Assembly: GCA_964578835.1 (NCBI GenBank)
Contig: CAZOEL010000007.1
Location: 1-64,000, forward strand
Direction: 5' to 3'
Origin: CAZOEL01 sp964578835
GTDB taxonomy: Bacteria > Desulfobacterota > Syntrophobacteria > Syntrophobacterales > Syntrophobacteraceae
DNA: 64,000 nt
Of the stretch, positions 7,877 to 18,100 are shown piece after piece. The first letter of the stretch is position 1. Every line of letters begins with the position of its first letter. The notes beneath the pieces were generated by a model. It saw only the letters and a program-made list of their open reading frames with translations, made no database searches and was not told the DNA's origin. The position numbers and the translations under genes are program-made.

Positions 7877-9067
7877 TTAAATGAATTTCGGAGCCTCCAG
7901 GTAGATTATTGCTTTTAGCTTCTCCATCACTTCCTTGAGTGGAATGTTCCGTTCTAAGGCGATCCGTTTGCAATCCTCGTATTCCGGCATCATATTGACC
8001 ACTCCGCTCTCCGCCTTCGCAATTTTTACCCTGACGACTCCATAAGGGGTTTCGATTTCTTTTATGGAACGTCGCGCTATAAGACGATTTTCAAGCCTCC
8101 ATCTGATTCCGATCGAAGTCGTTTCACGCAGCAAGAGGTCGGCAAGCTTTTGGGCCATCGAGGGGCGGCAGAGCGCCGTGACAAGAGCTCCAGGGCGATT
8201 CTTCTTCATCTGAACGGGGGTGAGGAAGATATCCAGAGCTCCCGCGCCCAACATCTTCTCAAAGAGATAATCGTAGATTTGAGGGTTCATATCGTCAATG
8301 GTGGTCTCAAGGACGGTTACTTGCTCGGCCTCATAGCCAAGCGGCTCGTCGAGGGCTTCTCCTATGAGCAGGCGGAGCAAATTCGGTATGGGCGGATCCG
8401 AAGCGCCGGCCCCATATCCAACTTCCCTGAGGGTCATGGCGGGCGCGGGACCGAAGCCGGAAGAAAGGGTTGTTAAAATAGCGGCGCCCGTGGGCGTAAG
8501 GAGCTCGCCCACAACGCCGGTGGAATAAAACGGCTTGCCCTTGATGAGCTCGGCGACGGCCGGCGCGGGTACCGGCAGCAAGCCGTGGGCGCATTCCACG
8601 GTTCCCGATCCCACATGCAGAGGCGAGCAATAAATCCTCTCAATTCCCAGAGCTTCCAGACCCGCTACGGCCCCCACCACGTCGATGATCGCATCCATGG
8701 CGCCCACTTCATGGAAATGGACGCGCTCGATCTCAACCCCATGAACTTTTGCTTCGGCTTGGGCCAGTCTACGGAAAATTTCGAGGCTTCTGCGCTTCAC
8801 CGGCTCCGCTAGATCACTACGTTCAATGATTTCTTCAATATGATGGAGATGACGATGGCTGTGTGGGTGATCTTCTATGTCGACAACGGCCTGAGTGCCC
8901 TCGATGCCCTTCTTGAGAGTCTTTGTCGCCTTGATATCGTAGTGAGAAAGGTGGAGCTTCGCCACTTCGGTCTTGAGTGAGTCGAGATTCAATCCCGCAT
9001 CGAGGAGCGCTCCAAGAACCATGTCTCCCGAAGCTCCGGAAAAGCAATCGAAGTAGGCAATCTTCAT
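7877..9067 (-). CDS. larC: nickel pincer cofactor biosynthesis protein LarC (nickel insertase)
   Basis: A full-length 396-residue LarC (former DUF111). The N-terminus MKIAYFDCFSGASGDMVLGAL is diagnostic. A histidine-rich stretch at about residues 68-80 (DHPHSHRHLHH) fits nickel binding, and the C-terminal ferredoxin-like CTP-dependent insertase domain is present. LarC inserts nickel into the pyridinium-3,5-bisthiocarboxylate mononucleotide made by LarB and LarE, giving the NPN cofactor of lactate racemase-type enzymes. Unlike in some lactobacilli, the frame is not split. Its start codon overlaps the larB stop by four bases (ATGA), so it is translationally coupled to larB. Neither LarE nor a LarA-type enzyme is in the window. 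Confidence 0.96.
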   Translation of the reverse strand: MKIAYFDCFSGASGDMVLGALLDAGLNLDSLKTEVAKLHLSHYDIKATKTLKKGIEGTQAVVDIEDHPHSHRHLHHIEEIIERSDLAEPVKRRSLEIFRRLAQAEAKVHGVEIERVHFHEVGAMDAIIDVVGAVAGLEALGIERIYCSPLHVGSGTVECAHGLLPVPAPAVAELIKGKPFYSTGVVGELLTPTGAAILTTLSSGFGPAPAMTLREVGYGAGASDPPIPNLLRLLIGEALDEPLGYEAEQVTVLETTIDDMNPQIYDYLFEKMLGAGALDIFLTPVQMKKNRPGALVTALCRPSMAQKLADLLLRETTSIGIRWRLENRLIARRSIKEIETPYGVVRVKIAKAESGVVNMMPEYEDCKRIALERNIPLKEVMEKLKAIIYLEAPKFI

Positions 9068-9870
9068 TTTGTCCTCGCCTTTGTCTGATCGGGTTTGGAC
9101 GAGATCGCGCCACGCCCGTTGTTTTCTGCGAGCTTATTGATGAGACTGGCCTGATAACCGGCTCCGAAGCCGTTATCGATATTCACCACCGATACGCCGG
9201 AGGCGCAGCTGTTGAGCATTGTCAGCAGGGCGGCTACCCCGCCGAAGCTTGCGCCGTATCCGACGCTGGTCGGCACGCCGATCACCGGGCAGGAGACGAT
9301 TCCGCCTACGACGCTGGCCAAAGCTCCTTCCATTCCCGCCACGACCACGGCGACATTCGCCTCAAAAAGTTCGTCGCAAACATGCAAAAGGCGGTGAATG
9401 CCGGCGACGCCCACATCGTAGAGGCGGTTTACCCTATTTCCCAAAACTTCCGCTGTGACGGCAGCCTCTTCCGCCACCGGCATGTCGGAAGTTCCGGCGC
9501 TCACCACGGCTATATTGCCCATCGACTCAGCCGGCTCGGGCTTTATGACGACAATGCGCGCGATTTCGTGATAGCGACAGTCGGGAACGACTTCGCGGAC
9601 GCCTTCGAAAACCTCCCTGTCGGCGCGTGTAGCCATGATATTGGAATGTCCTTCGGATATTTTCCGCACAATGCCCTGGATTTGGGAAATAGTCTTTCCC
9701 TGGCAGAAGATAACCTCGGAAACTCCCGTCCGGACACAGCGATGATTGTCTATCCTCGCGTAGCCAAGGTCTTCAAAAGGGAGCTTCCTAAGTTTATGCA
9801 GAGCGGAATCCAGATCCATCTGTCCGTTCTGCACCAGTTCGAGCAGATTCCTCAAGTGTTTGGCGTCCAT
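9064..9870 (-). CDS. larB: nickel pincer cofactor biosynthesis protein LarB
   Basis: A 268-residue protein with the LarB layout: an N-terminal region (LLELVQNGQMDLDSALHKLRKLPFEDLGYARID) followed by a PurE/AIR-carboxylase-like domain (VVSAGTSDMPVAEEAAVTAE, GMEGALASVVGGIV, PVIGVPTSVGYG, NIDNGFGAGYQA). LarB carboxylates nicotinic acid adenine dinucleotide at C5 of the pyridine ring and cleaves off AMP, the first step of the NPN cofactor pathway. The start ATG at 9870 lacks a strong Shine-Dalgarno. The gene is the first of a two-gene operon with larC on the minus strand. Confidence 0.96.
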   Translation of the reverse strand: MDAKHLRNLLELVQNGQMDLDSALHKLRKLPFEDLGYARIDNHRCVRTGVSEVIFCQGKTISQIQGIVRKISEGHSNIMATRADREVFEGVREVVPDCRYHEIARIVVIKPEPAESMGNIAVVSAGTSDMPVAEEAAVTAEVLGNRVNRLYDVGVAGIHRLLHVCDELFEANVAVVVAGMEGALASVVGGIVSCPVIGVPTSVGYGASFGGVAALLTMLNSCASGVSVVNIDNGFGAGYQASLINKLAENNGRGAISSKPDQTKARTK

Positions 9871-10234
9871 CTTTTCTATACTTTTTCCGTAGGTAATGGT
9901 TCGTTGATGACGTTGCTAAGCATATCCTCACAAGCCTGGCATGACAAATCAAAACCGTGCTCTCCATCGAGCCCAGGCCCGAAGGCTCCCTTCTCCGCCG
10001 CGAACAAAGATTCCGGGATGAAACCTCACGGCAGAGCTTTTCAACAATAAGGAATTGAGCACGAGAGGATGGATGAGATGCGGGAAAAAGAAGCGGAAAA
10101 TTACTCCTCCGTTGCGGTCCTTACATTGCCGGCGCCGTAGAGACATTATCGGAAACAGATATCTTTCCGATAATGTCTCATTTTCATGAATTGAGGCGGC
10201 TTAGCAAAAAAGCGACTTCAACTCTCCATGACGC
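9871..10234. other. intergenic stretch between larB and csbD with one strong palindrome
   Basis: No gene is supported. The region would carry the larB promoter (minus strand) and the end of the csbD transcript. Its notable content is the perfect palindrome listed separately at 10140-10179. Confidence 0.5.
10140..10179. terminator. perfect 16-bp stem hairpin, possible terminator or protein site
   Basis: GAGACATTATCGGAAA at 10140-10155 is followed by an eight-base spacer and its exact reverse complement at 10164-10179. The stem is AT-rich. On the plus strand it is followed by ATTTT. It lies 55 bases downstream of the csbD stop (minus strand), where a terminator is expected, but no T-run follows on that strand. 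A regulator-binding palindrome is the alternative. Confidence 0.5.
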
Positions 10235-10441
10235 CTAGTGCATCGTCATGCCGCCGCCAAACTCATCGGCCTGTCTTTCAGCTTCTTCCCGCGTCATGCC
10301 GTACTTCTTTTGGAGCCTTCCGATCAGGTTTTCTCTCTTACCCGCAATCTGATCCCATTCGTCGTCGGTGAGCTCGCCCCATTTCTCCTGGAATTTGCCT
10401 TTAAACTGACGCCAATTGCCTTCTATCTGATCCCAATTCAT
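10235..10441 (-). CDS. CsbD family stress-response protein
   Basis: A 68-residue protein with the family signature NWDQIEGNWRQFKGKFQEKWG near the start and DDEWDQIAGKRENLIGRLQKKYG in the middle. CsbD-like proteins are small hydrophilic cytoplasmic proteins induced by general or envelope stress; their biochemical role is unknown. ATG 10441 was chosen over an upstream in-frame start at 10537 because it has AAGGAGA a few bases before it and matches the family N-terminus. It is transcribed alone. Confidence 0.9.
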   Translation of the reverse strand: MNWDQIEGNWRQFKGKFQEKWGELTDDEWDQIAGKRENLIGRLQKKYGMTREEAERQADEFGGGMTMH

Positions 10442-10732
10442 ATTATTTCTCCTTTGTTTACATGAGTAGACGCCGTGAAAACAATCCACGGACTGTGATA
10501 AAACAAGCCTCAACGGCGCCATATTGATCTCGCCCATCGAACCGGCTGTATGCTTTTTGAATGATTCGTGGCCGACCGATTGTTTCCGACTGTCTTATCT
10601 ATATAAAAATGTAAACATTGATGCTTGCGATGTGTAGCTTGAAGGACGAATGAATGAAGCGCAGGCTTTGCTCCAGTTTGTATCCAGGAGCTCCTGATGA
10701 TGCGACTGTATGAGACATTAAGAGTAAAAGCC

Positions 10733-11977
10733 TTAGCAATAAGGCAGCCATATTTGCACCTCGGTTCCTTGGCCCGGGACCGAGCTGACCTTGATATCGC
10801 CGCAATGGTCTGAAATGATGTGATGTGCGGCGGTAAGTCCGATTCCCGACCCCTGGGTCTTTGAGGTGAAAAATGGATCGAAGATGTTCGGCAGGTCCTC
10901 GGGTTTGATGCCGACGCCGGTATCTCTTACAAAGAGGGATACCCCCTTGGGCTTAGGGTTTATGGCGACCTCCAGAGTCCCCCCCGTGGGCATAGCCTCC
11001 GCTGCATTGAGCATGATGTTTCTCAAGGCGAGTTCGAGCAGTTCTTTATCTACCGTTATTGTCGGGATTACATTGGGGAGGAGCTTCACCACCTGAATGG
11101 CTCGCGATTCGATTTGATCGGCGATGAGCTCAAGGGCTTTTTCAACAATTTCGGCAATCATGCATGGCTGCAGCGTTGGAGAACGCAATCCGGCAAGCTT
11201 CTCAATGTCGGCAACCATCCGCTCGAGTCTTTCTGTTTGTTTCAAGACGATTTCTACGGTCTCCTGGATCTGCGCATTGTCGTTAAACTGTTTTTGGAGC
11301 CGACGCACAAAGCCTCCAATGATCATCACCGGATTGCGCACTTCATGGGCCACTCCTTGCGAGAGCTTCCCGAGGGCAGCCAGCCGCTCAGTTTGGAGGA
11401 GCTTCTCCTGCGTTGCTTTGAGCTCCTCTTTTGTCAATGCGAATCTTTCACGGAGCCGACTGAAGAGCCTGGCGTTCTCGAGGGCGATGGCGATTTGGTT
11501 GGCCAGGATGATGAGCATCTCCATGTCGTTTTCATCGAATCCTCTTTCGTCTTTTTTGTTCAATACTTCCAGGACGCCGGATAGCTCCTCTTTGTAAATG
11601 ATGGGAACACAGAGAATAGAGCGAGTTCGGAAGCCGGTTTGAGCGTCAACGAGCGCGAGAAATCGGGAATCATTGCGGGTGTCGGGGATATTGAGCGGCT
11701 CTCTGGTCTTGGCGACCCATCCGGCGACTCCCTCTCCTATTTTAACCCGCACTTCCTTCGCTCTATCCGCAGCATCCCCGAGAGCAATCCGGAAGAAAAG
11801 CTCTTCACGCTCTCTGTCCACCTCAAAGATGGCGCTCGCCTCAGAATTCATCGCCGTTTGAATGCACTGCATCGCGTTATTGAGCACAATGTGAATATCC
11901 AGGGATGAATTGATCAGCGAGGAAAGCTCAGCCAGCGTTTTGAGCTCACATTCGTTGCTCGGTAGATCATCGGCCAT
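10733..11977 (-). CDS. soluble GAF-domain sensor histidine kinase
   Basis: A 414-residue kinase without TM segments. A GAF domain occupies about residues 25-170 (SVSL-type start LSSLINSSLDIHIVLNNAMQ), then a short coiled linker. The HisKA H-box is LSQGVAHEVRNPVMIIGGF, with the phospho-acceptor histidine. The ATPase has the N-box LALRNIMLNAAEAM, the G1 box DTGVGIKPEDLPNIFDPFF and the G2 box GSGIGLTAAH. The start ATG 11977 has AAGGAG six bases upstream; an earlier ATG at 11995 is weaker. It is an orphan: no response regulator is adjacent. The GAF domain suggests sensing of a small intracellular ligand or redox state. It autophosphorylates in the cytoplasm. Confidence 0.92.
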   Translation of the reverse strand: MADDLPSNECELKTLAELSSLINSSLDIHIVLNNAMQCIQTAMNSEASAIFEVDREREELFFRIALGDAADRAKEVRVKIGEGVAGWVAKTREPLNIPDTRNDSRFLALVDAQTGFRTRSILCVPIIYKEELSGVLEVLNKKDERGFDENDMEMLIILANQIAIALENARLFSRLRERFALTKEELKATQEKLLQTERLAALGKLSQGVAHEVRNPVMIIGGFVRRLQKQFNDNAQIQETVEIVLKQTERLERMVADIEKLAGLRSPTLQPCMIAEIVEKALELIADQIESRAIQVVKLLPNVIPTITVDKELLELALRNIMLNAAEAMPTGGTLEVAINPKPKGVSLFVRDTGVGIKPEDLPNIFDPFFTSKTQGSGIGLTAAHHIISDHCGDIKVSSVPGQGTEVQIWLPYC

Positions 11978-12038
11978 GGATGCTCCTTCCCTCAAAAGTT
12001 GAGTTGGACTGAAAGCCCTCCTTCAGACAGAAGATCCT

Positions 12039-13430
12039 CTAATCCCGGAAGCTCGACCTTCTTTCGAGCAAAGCTTCGTATGCGCCGAGAACATCGATCA
12101 ATCCATATCCTGTATCATTTTTGGCCTTATCGGACGAGCTTAAAAAAGCTTTGACCGCGGAATCGGTCAGCGCAGATTCAAGCTCGTCGACCGTCGCATC
12201 CGGAACGGCGCTCTTCAGAAGCGCCATTGCTCCCGCTACATGTGGGGCGGCAAAGGAGGTTCCTGATGCGAACGTATAAGGAAACGCTTGATTTTCCTCG
12301 GTTACACGGTCCGAGGTAAAGATCTTTTCTCCGGGGGCCACGACATTGGGATATACGCCGCTGCCGCAGGCCGATGGTCCTCGGCTGCTCGCGCCGTCGA
12401 CTTGCATTTCATTCATTGAGCCTACGGAAAAGCTCTCCGGATAGTTGGCGGGGCTTTTACTCGTGTTGGGCGAAGGCCCATCATTGCCGGCGGAAAAAAC
12501 GACGGCTATGCCAGCCGCTCTCAGCACCCGCATATCGTCGCGAAATTCCTCGAAGCACTCGCCGGTTCTGTTTCTCACGCTCCATGAGCTGTTCACAATA
12601 TCGGGAGCGTCATCGGTAGCCGGGTCTCCGTCGGGATCCAAGATCCATTGATAACTCAGATGAATATCGCTCAGAGTGGCGTTTCCCTCATCATCGAAAA
12701 GCTTCACGCCGATCCATTTCGCTCCGGGCGCTACGCCGATGGCGCTCCCGCTTTCGCTGCCTCCGACTATGATGCCTGCGACCTTTACTCCATGACCTCC
12801 GGGATCGGCGGGCTTGCTGTATTCGCCTCTTGGATCGAACCAGCTGTTGTCGCCGCCGCGCCATTTGGCTGCAAGCTCTGGATGATTCAAGTCGACTCCG
12901 CTATCCATCACGGCGACAACAATGTTCTGGCCGGTGATGCCCAACGACCATAACTCCGGGGCTCGAATCATGTCCAAATTCCACTCCGGCGCCGAAGCGG
13001 CGTCGGATGGCGAAACGGACCGGTTTATGGTCTTATCGAGCCGCATGCCTTCAACCAGTGGAATCTCGGCAAGCTTGCGAATAACATCCACTCTGGCCGT
13101 AATCGCAATGCCGTTGATGATCCAGAGCGGTTGAACGCGCTCTACAGTTCCTGTCTCTTTCAACAGAGCATTTACCGCGCTCAACGTCCCTTCTGTCATC
13201 AAGCGTAAATCTTTGATAATTTCTTCCCTTCGCGCTTCTTTGGGGATGAACTTGTAAAGCTCTAAATCCGCCTCATCGGAAAAGGTGACAATAACTGACA
13301 TTATGTCGTCGGGCTCGGCTGAGCGCAGCTCTCGCTCCAAGTCCGGAGCCATCCGGGCTGACAGTGTTTCCGGAGCTGAGAGCAAAAAGCTCATCAAAAG
13401 AACAAACAGTGCAATAATGAATTTTCTCAT
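12039..13430 (-). CDS. secreted subtilisin-like serine protease (S8)
   Basis: A 463-residue exported protease. A signal peptide spans about residues 1-25 (basic MRK, hydrophobic core, SARM cleavage region), followed by an inhibitor/propeptide-like segment to about 150. The catalytic domain has the aspartate in VVAVMDSGVDLNHPEL, the histidine in PGGHGVKVAGIIVG and the serine in ASGTSFAAPHVAGAMALL, with the oxyanion-hole asparagine region in VVFSAGNDGPSP. The usual HGTHVAG reads HGVKVAG, an uncommon variant. No C-terminal sorting domain follows, so it is likely periplasmic or fully secreted. It lies about 40 bases upstream-facing from the histidine kinase gene, on the same strand, and may share its transcript. 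Confidence 0.93.
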   Translation of the reverse strand: MRKFIIALFVLLMSFLLSAPETLSARMAPDLERELRSAEPDDIMSVIVTFSDEADLELYKFIPKEARREEIIKDLRLMTEGTLSAVNALLKETGTVERVQPLWIINGIAITARVDVIRKLAEIPLVEGMRLDKTINRSVSPSDAASAPEWNLDMIRAPELWSLGITGQNIVVAVMDSGVDLNHPELAAKWRGGDNSWFDPRGEYSKPADPGGHGVKVAGIIVGGSESGSAIGVAPGAKWIGVKLFDDEGNATLSDIHLSYQWILDPDGDPATDDAPDIVNSSWSVRNRTGECFEEFRDDMRVLRAAGIAVVFSAGNDGPSPNTSKSPANYPESFSVGSMNEMQVDGASSRGPSACGSGVYPNVVAPGEKIFTSDRVTEENQAFPYTFASGTSFAAPHVAGAMALLKSAVPDATVDELESALTDSAVKAFLSSSDKAKNDTGYGLIDVLGAYEALLERRSSFRD

Positions 13431-13593
13431 CTCTCGTTCTCTTTATGTTTAATGACCAAGACGCTCTTCCTTCTATATAGATAGGCTAACCATTATGCTC
13501 TGTAAACCGCAAAGGATTTGTCCGATAATTGGAAAGGTGATCAGTTGCTGTTCGTAGTTGACTCAAACAGAGGGAGCCTCAGGGTAATTTTTC

Positions 13594-14736
13594 ATGCATA
13601 AAAATCTTGAAGCTATTCGTATTCTTCCTTCCCCAACGCAGAGTTTTTCCTTTCCGCAGTTGGACCTCATACGCGTTGTGGCCATGCTTGGGATCTTTTC
13701 TCACCATCTCTGGAAAACGGTCATACAAAACCCTCAAGGCCCGTTCGAGAGCGCCTTGGATATTCTATTCAGCGCTGCATCAGACGGCGTTATCCTTTTC
13801 AACTTTCTCTCGGGCTTTTTGCTCGCAATGCCGCACATGGGCCAAGAACCCAGCACCCTCGGCGGATATGGAGCTTTTCTCAAAAAGCGCTTTCTTAGAA
13901 TCATTCCCCCCTACTATCTGGCGTTGTTCTTCTTTAGTGTGGCTAACATCGTGGAGTTTGGCTTTCCCTTACCCCGGGCTTTGGATGTCCTGCTTCAACA
14001 CCTATTGTTCATCAACTCGCTCAACTATTCCAATATGTATCTGAACTTCTCCCATTTTTGGTACCTTGGATTGCTCGCCCAATTCTATCTCGCGTTTCCG
14101 CTGCTTCTCAGATTTCTTCTCTGGGCAGGCCCGGGAAAAGCAACTCTCTGGATCATTTCTTTGTGCTGGGGCGGCTGGCTGCTTTTTACCTGGTGTTTTC
14201 CAGCAACGGGACCGGAGCCGGGAACGGCGGAGAACCTTCTGCGTTTCAATCTGCCCGGGCGATTGCCCGAATTCGCTATCGGCATGTGGCTGGCCTCTCT
14301 TTGGAGCGCACGCTGCGGCTCTACTCCGAAGCGCATTTTAGTCAGCCCCATCTTTTTCGCCGCCGCCATGGTTTTGTGCGGCATTGCCGGAGCTCTGTTT
14401 CTTTTCTCGATGAATCTGCCGCTCATCCACATCCAACATGTCTTTTTCAGCTTGATTTTGTTCGTCGCCCTTCTCCTGTGGGCGCCCGCAGCCAGGGCAG
14501 GGCGCTCCTTTTTCGTGCGGAATCTTTCAGGACAGTCCTATACGATCTATATTGCGCACCATCCGCTTTTCAGCTATTTGGGCGTCACGCCTTCAACAGT
14601 CGCCCATACCACGGGAAATTTCGCGATTCTCACAGCAATATTGCTCCCCATCTCCTATGTAACCGCCGTAGCGTTGAATCTGCTTTCAGCCGCAATTGTG
14701 AAGAGATTCTTCAGAAAGCCGAATGAATACAGCTAA
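13594..14736 (+). CDS. acyltransferase 3 family (OafA/YrhL-like) membrane protein
   Basis: A 380-residue integral membrane protein with about ten hydrophobic segments. The N-terminal signature LDLIRVVAMLGIFSHHLWK carries the conserved arginine and catalytic-type histidine, and RIIPPYYLALFFF is the second conserved block. Such enzymes transfer acetyl or other acyl groups to surface polysaccharides, peptidoglycan or lipids, with the acyl donor coming from the cytoplasm. There is no SGNH domain fused. No glycosyltransferases are nearby, so the acceptor is unknown. Divergent from the subtilase gene. Confidence 0.88.
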   Translation: MHKNLEAIRILPSPTQSFSFPQLDLIRVVAMLGIFSHHLWKTVIQNPQGPFESALDILFSAASDGVILFNFLSGFLLAMPHMGQEPSTLGGYGAFLKKRFLRIIPPYYLALFFFSVANIVEFGFPLPRALDVLLQHLLFINSLNYSNMYLNFSHFWYLGLLAQFYLAFPLLLRFLLWAGPGKATLWIISLCWGGWLLFTWCFPATGPEPGTAENLLRFNLPGRLPEFAIGMWLASLWSARCGSTPKRILVSPIFFAAAMVLCGIAGALFLFSMNLPLIHIQHVFFSLILFVALLLWAPAARAGRSFFVRNLSGQSYTIYIAHHPLFSYLGVTPSTVAHTTGNFAILTAILLPISYVTAVALNLLSAAIVKRFFRKPNEYS

Positions 14737-15138
14737 AATCCTAATGAAATCGTTTTCTTCGAACCTTCGCCAAACTATCGCGGGGAGCTTGTTTGCGAAA
14801 TAATTCGCGATCCAAAAGGCCTGAACCACAGCTACGCGTTTGATTTTGATCTGAAGTTCCTGTAAAGTGGTCAAGTACACACGCATACTCTATCATAATT
14901 ATCAGACTTACTTGCGCTTTCGTCCGAAGCTGCTGATTTCTACTTCCTTGCTCTTGCTATCTTCTCCAGCCGCATCTGTTATTGAGCGAATTGGCTTCAC
15001 CAAGGGGCCAGCCCCTGAGAGCTAGAAGCTCTTTTTGAGCTATGAATGAGACGGTAGTCCCTATGAAGAGGCTCAGACGCGTGGTTTAGCCCTCTTTACA
15101 CGCGGTCTGACATAAGTCCCGGGGGAACTGACGACACC
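14737..15138. other. intergenic stretch upstream of hybrid kinase
   Basis: No gene is supported; a 66-codon minus-strand frame overlapping the acyltransferase end has no ribosome binding site. The main signal is a hairpin at 15073-15110 just before the next gene. Confidence 0.4.
15073..15110 (+). promoter_or_regulatory. hairpin in the leader of the hybrid kinase gene
   Basis: TCAGACGCGTG at 15073-15083 pairs with CACGCGGTCTGA at 15099-15110 with one bulged base; the loop has 15 bases. It ends 28 bases before the kinase start codon. It could be a terminator for upstream transcription, although no T-run follows, or a regulatory leader structure. Confidence 0.35.
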
Positions 15139-18100
15139 ATGCAGCTAAGAAAAAGTATAAAGGGCTATCCGCGTAGGATCATATCTGCGATCTTCCTTTG
15201 CGTTATTGTCAGCATCGGCACTCTCCCGATGCGCGGGAGGGCTGCGGATTTGCCGCCACCGAAAGCCAATCGCTTCGATCAAGCGCAAGAAGACCTTCTC
15301 CCCGATAGATCCGGATCGTTGACGCCGGATTCCGTCATCGATTCTCTGACCGAGGCGGAGCGCGAATGGCTTCGAGAGCATCCCGTCATCCGCGTTGTTC
15401 AGGATCCTGCCTGGCCGCCGATTGAGTTTGTCGATGGAGACGGAAGAAATCAGGGCATTACGAGCGATTATCTCGATATCATAGAACGGCGGCTTGGCGT
15501 GAAGTTTGAGCGGGTGGGCGGCTTGAGCTGGCAGGAAGCATACGCCAGGCTAAAGCGGTGGGAAATAGACATGACCACCTCCGTGACAGTTACCCCTGAG
15601 AGAGGCCAGTTTTGGACTTTTACGAGCCCTTACATCAAAATCCCAGTCGTCATTCTTACTCGTTCGGATGTGACCTATATCCCCGATATGCGGCGTCTTG
15701 AAGGGAAGACAGTCGCCGTTGTGGATGGATACGCCGTTTGCGAATGGATTCCCAGGGACTTTCCCGGCATTCAACTGATCAAGGTCAACACTGCTGAAGA
15801 AGGGATTGACTTTCTACAAAAGGGAAAAGCCTTCGCCTTTTTGGATAACATGCTTGTCATCGGTTACTATCTGTCAAAACTGACGGCTGTGAACCTCAAA
15901 ATCGCCGGGGAGACCCCATATGCAAACGCTCAGGCGATGGCGGTAAGAAAGGACTGGGGAATTTTTGCCGAGATTCTCCAGAAAGCTCTCGATTCCATCT
16001 CCAATGGAGAGCGCGAAGAAATCTACCAAAAGTGGGTTCCTATCCGGTACGAGCATGGGTTTGACTACCGCGCTTTAATGCAAACGATCTTCATATTTGC
16101 GCTTATCGTTCTCGGTCTGGCGGCCTGGAATCAGAAGATGTCCAGGGAAATCAAGCAGAGAAAAGAGGCTGAAGCCGCTTTGAGCCAAAGTGAGGAACGC
16201 CTCCGGCTGGCGCTCGATGGGACAACCGATGGGATTTGGGACTGTAACATGAAGAGCGGCGAGCTGTATTTCAGTCCTCGCTACTACACCATGCTGGGTT
16301 ACGAGCCGAATGAATTTCCCGCAACGTATGAAAACTGGCGCAGTCTGATTCATCCCGAGGATGTGGAGAAGGCAAAGGGAGCGTTGAGAGGCGCTTTGAA
16401 GTCGCATACCCCGTTTGCCGTCGAATTCCGGCTCCGGAGGAAGGACGGGGGATGGGGCTGGATCATGGGGCGAGGCAAAGTTGCCGGAGTGGATGAGGCT
16501 GGAGCGCCGACTCGCATGGCCGGCTCGCATACCGACATCACGGAGCGAAAGCAGGCGGAGCTCGCGCTGGCTGAAGAGGAAATGAAGCGGCGCATCCTTA
16601 TCGATCGATTCAGGGACGGCATAGTCGTATTGGACCAGGAAGGCGCGGTGTGCGAGGTCAACCGAAGCTTTGCGGAGATGCTCGGATATTCTCCCGAGGA
16701 GGTGTTGCGGCTTCATGTGTGGGACTGGAATGTGCAGTGGACGCGGGAAGAATTGAAAGAGCAGCTTCAGGCCATCGACCAAACCGGTAGTTCCTTTGGA
16801 ACGTGTCATCGCCGCAAGGATGGAACGGTTTATGATGTCGAGATAAGCACGAACGGAATGATGTGGGGGGCTCGCAAGCTGGTCTTTTGCGTGTGCAGGG
16901 ATATTTCGGCGCGGAAGGCCGGCGAGCAGGCCTTGCGGGAGAGCGAGGAGAGATTCAGAATCCTGGTGGAAAACGCGCCTGACGGCATCTTTTTGCAGAC
17001 CAATCATCGACTTGCCTATTTGAACCGGGCCGCGTTGAAGCTCTTTTCAGCTGAGTCTGCTGAACAGCTTCTTGGGCAACCCATATTGAGCCGTTTCCAT
17101 GAATCATGCCATGACAACGTCCTGGAGCGCATCCGACAGCTCAATGTGGAGCGCTTGAATGCTCCGCCCGTGGAGGAGCTATGCCTGAAATTGGATGGGA
17201 CGACGTTCTACGCTGAAGTGTCCGCCGCTCCGATCACTTACAGGGGCGAACCTGGAGCGGTCGTCTTCCTGCGTGATATCGCAGAACGAAAGCGCGTCGA
17301 AGAAGAAAGAGAAAGGCTCGAATCCCAGCTGCGCAACGCGCAAAAGCTTGAATCCATGGGTACGCTCGCAGCCGGCATCGCTCACGATTTCAACAATATT
17401 TTGCTGCCCATAATCGGTTACTCCGAAATGGCCCTGAATGAATTGACGCCTTCTCATCCTTTGAGGTTCGGGACGGAACAAGTCCTGAAGGCCGCCCATC
17501 GGGCCAGGGATCTGGTCAAGCAGATTCTGACGTTCAGTCAAATGGGCAGAGAAGCAGAAAGAAGGCCGAGCGATTTGAGCCCCATAGTCAATGAGGCGAT
17601 GCATCTCCTCAGGGCGTCGCTGCCGACATCCATTGAAATAAGAAAGGACCTCAAACCCGGCATAGCCTTGGTGGACCCGGTCCAGATCCATCAGGTGATA
17701 ATGAATCTGTGCACCAACGCGGCGCATGCAATGGACGGCAAAGGGGTGCTGGATATCGGGCTATCCAAAGTCTTTCTAAACGGAAACGATCCCGTCCTGG
17801 CGTCAAACGGAATGGAGCCGGGAATTTACGTCAATCTGAGAATAGAGGATAGCGGCTGCGGCATGGATGCGGCAATTATGGAGCGCATCTTCGATCCTTA
17901 TTTCACGACGAAAGAAGTTGGGAAAGGGAGCGGACTCGGATTGGCTGTTGTTCACGGCATTGTCAGAAGACACGAAGGGGCGATTACCGTTCGTAGCAAA
18001 CCTGGCAAGGGAAGCGTTTTCAACATTTTCCTTCCGGAGCTACAATCGGAAATGAGCATTTCCAGGGATAACAATGCAACCTGGGTAGGGGGCTCCGAGA

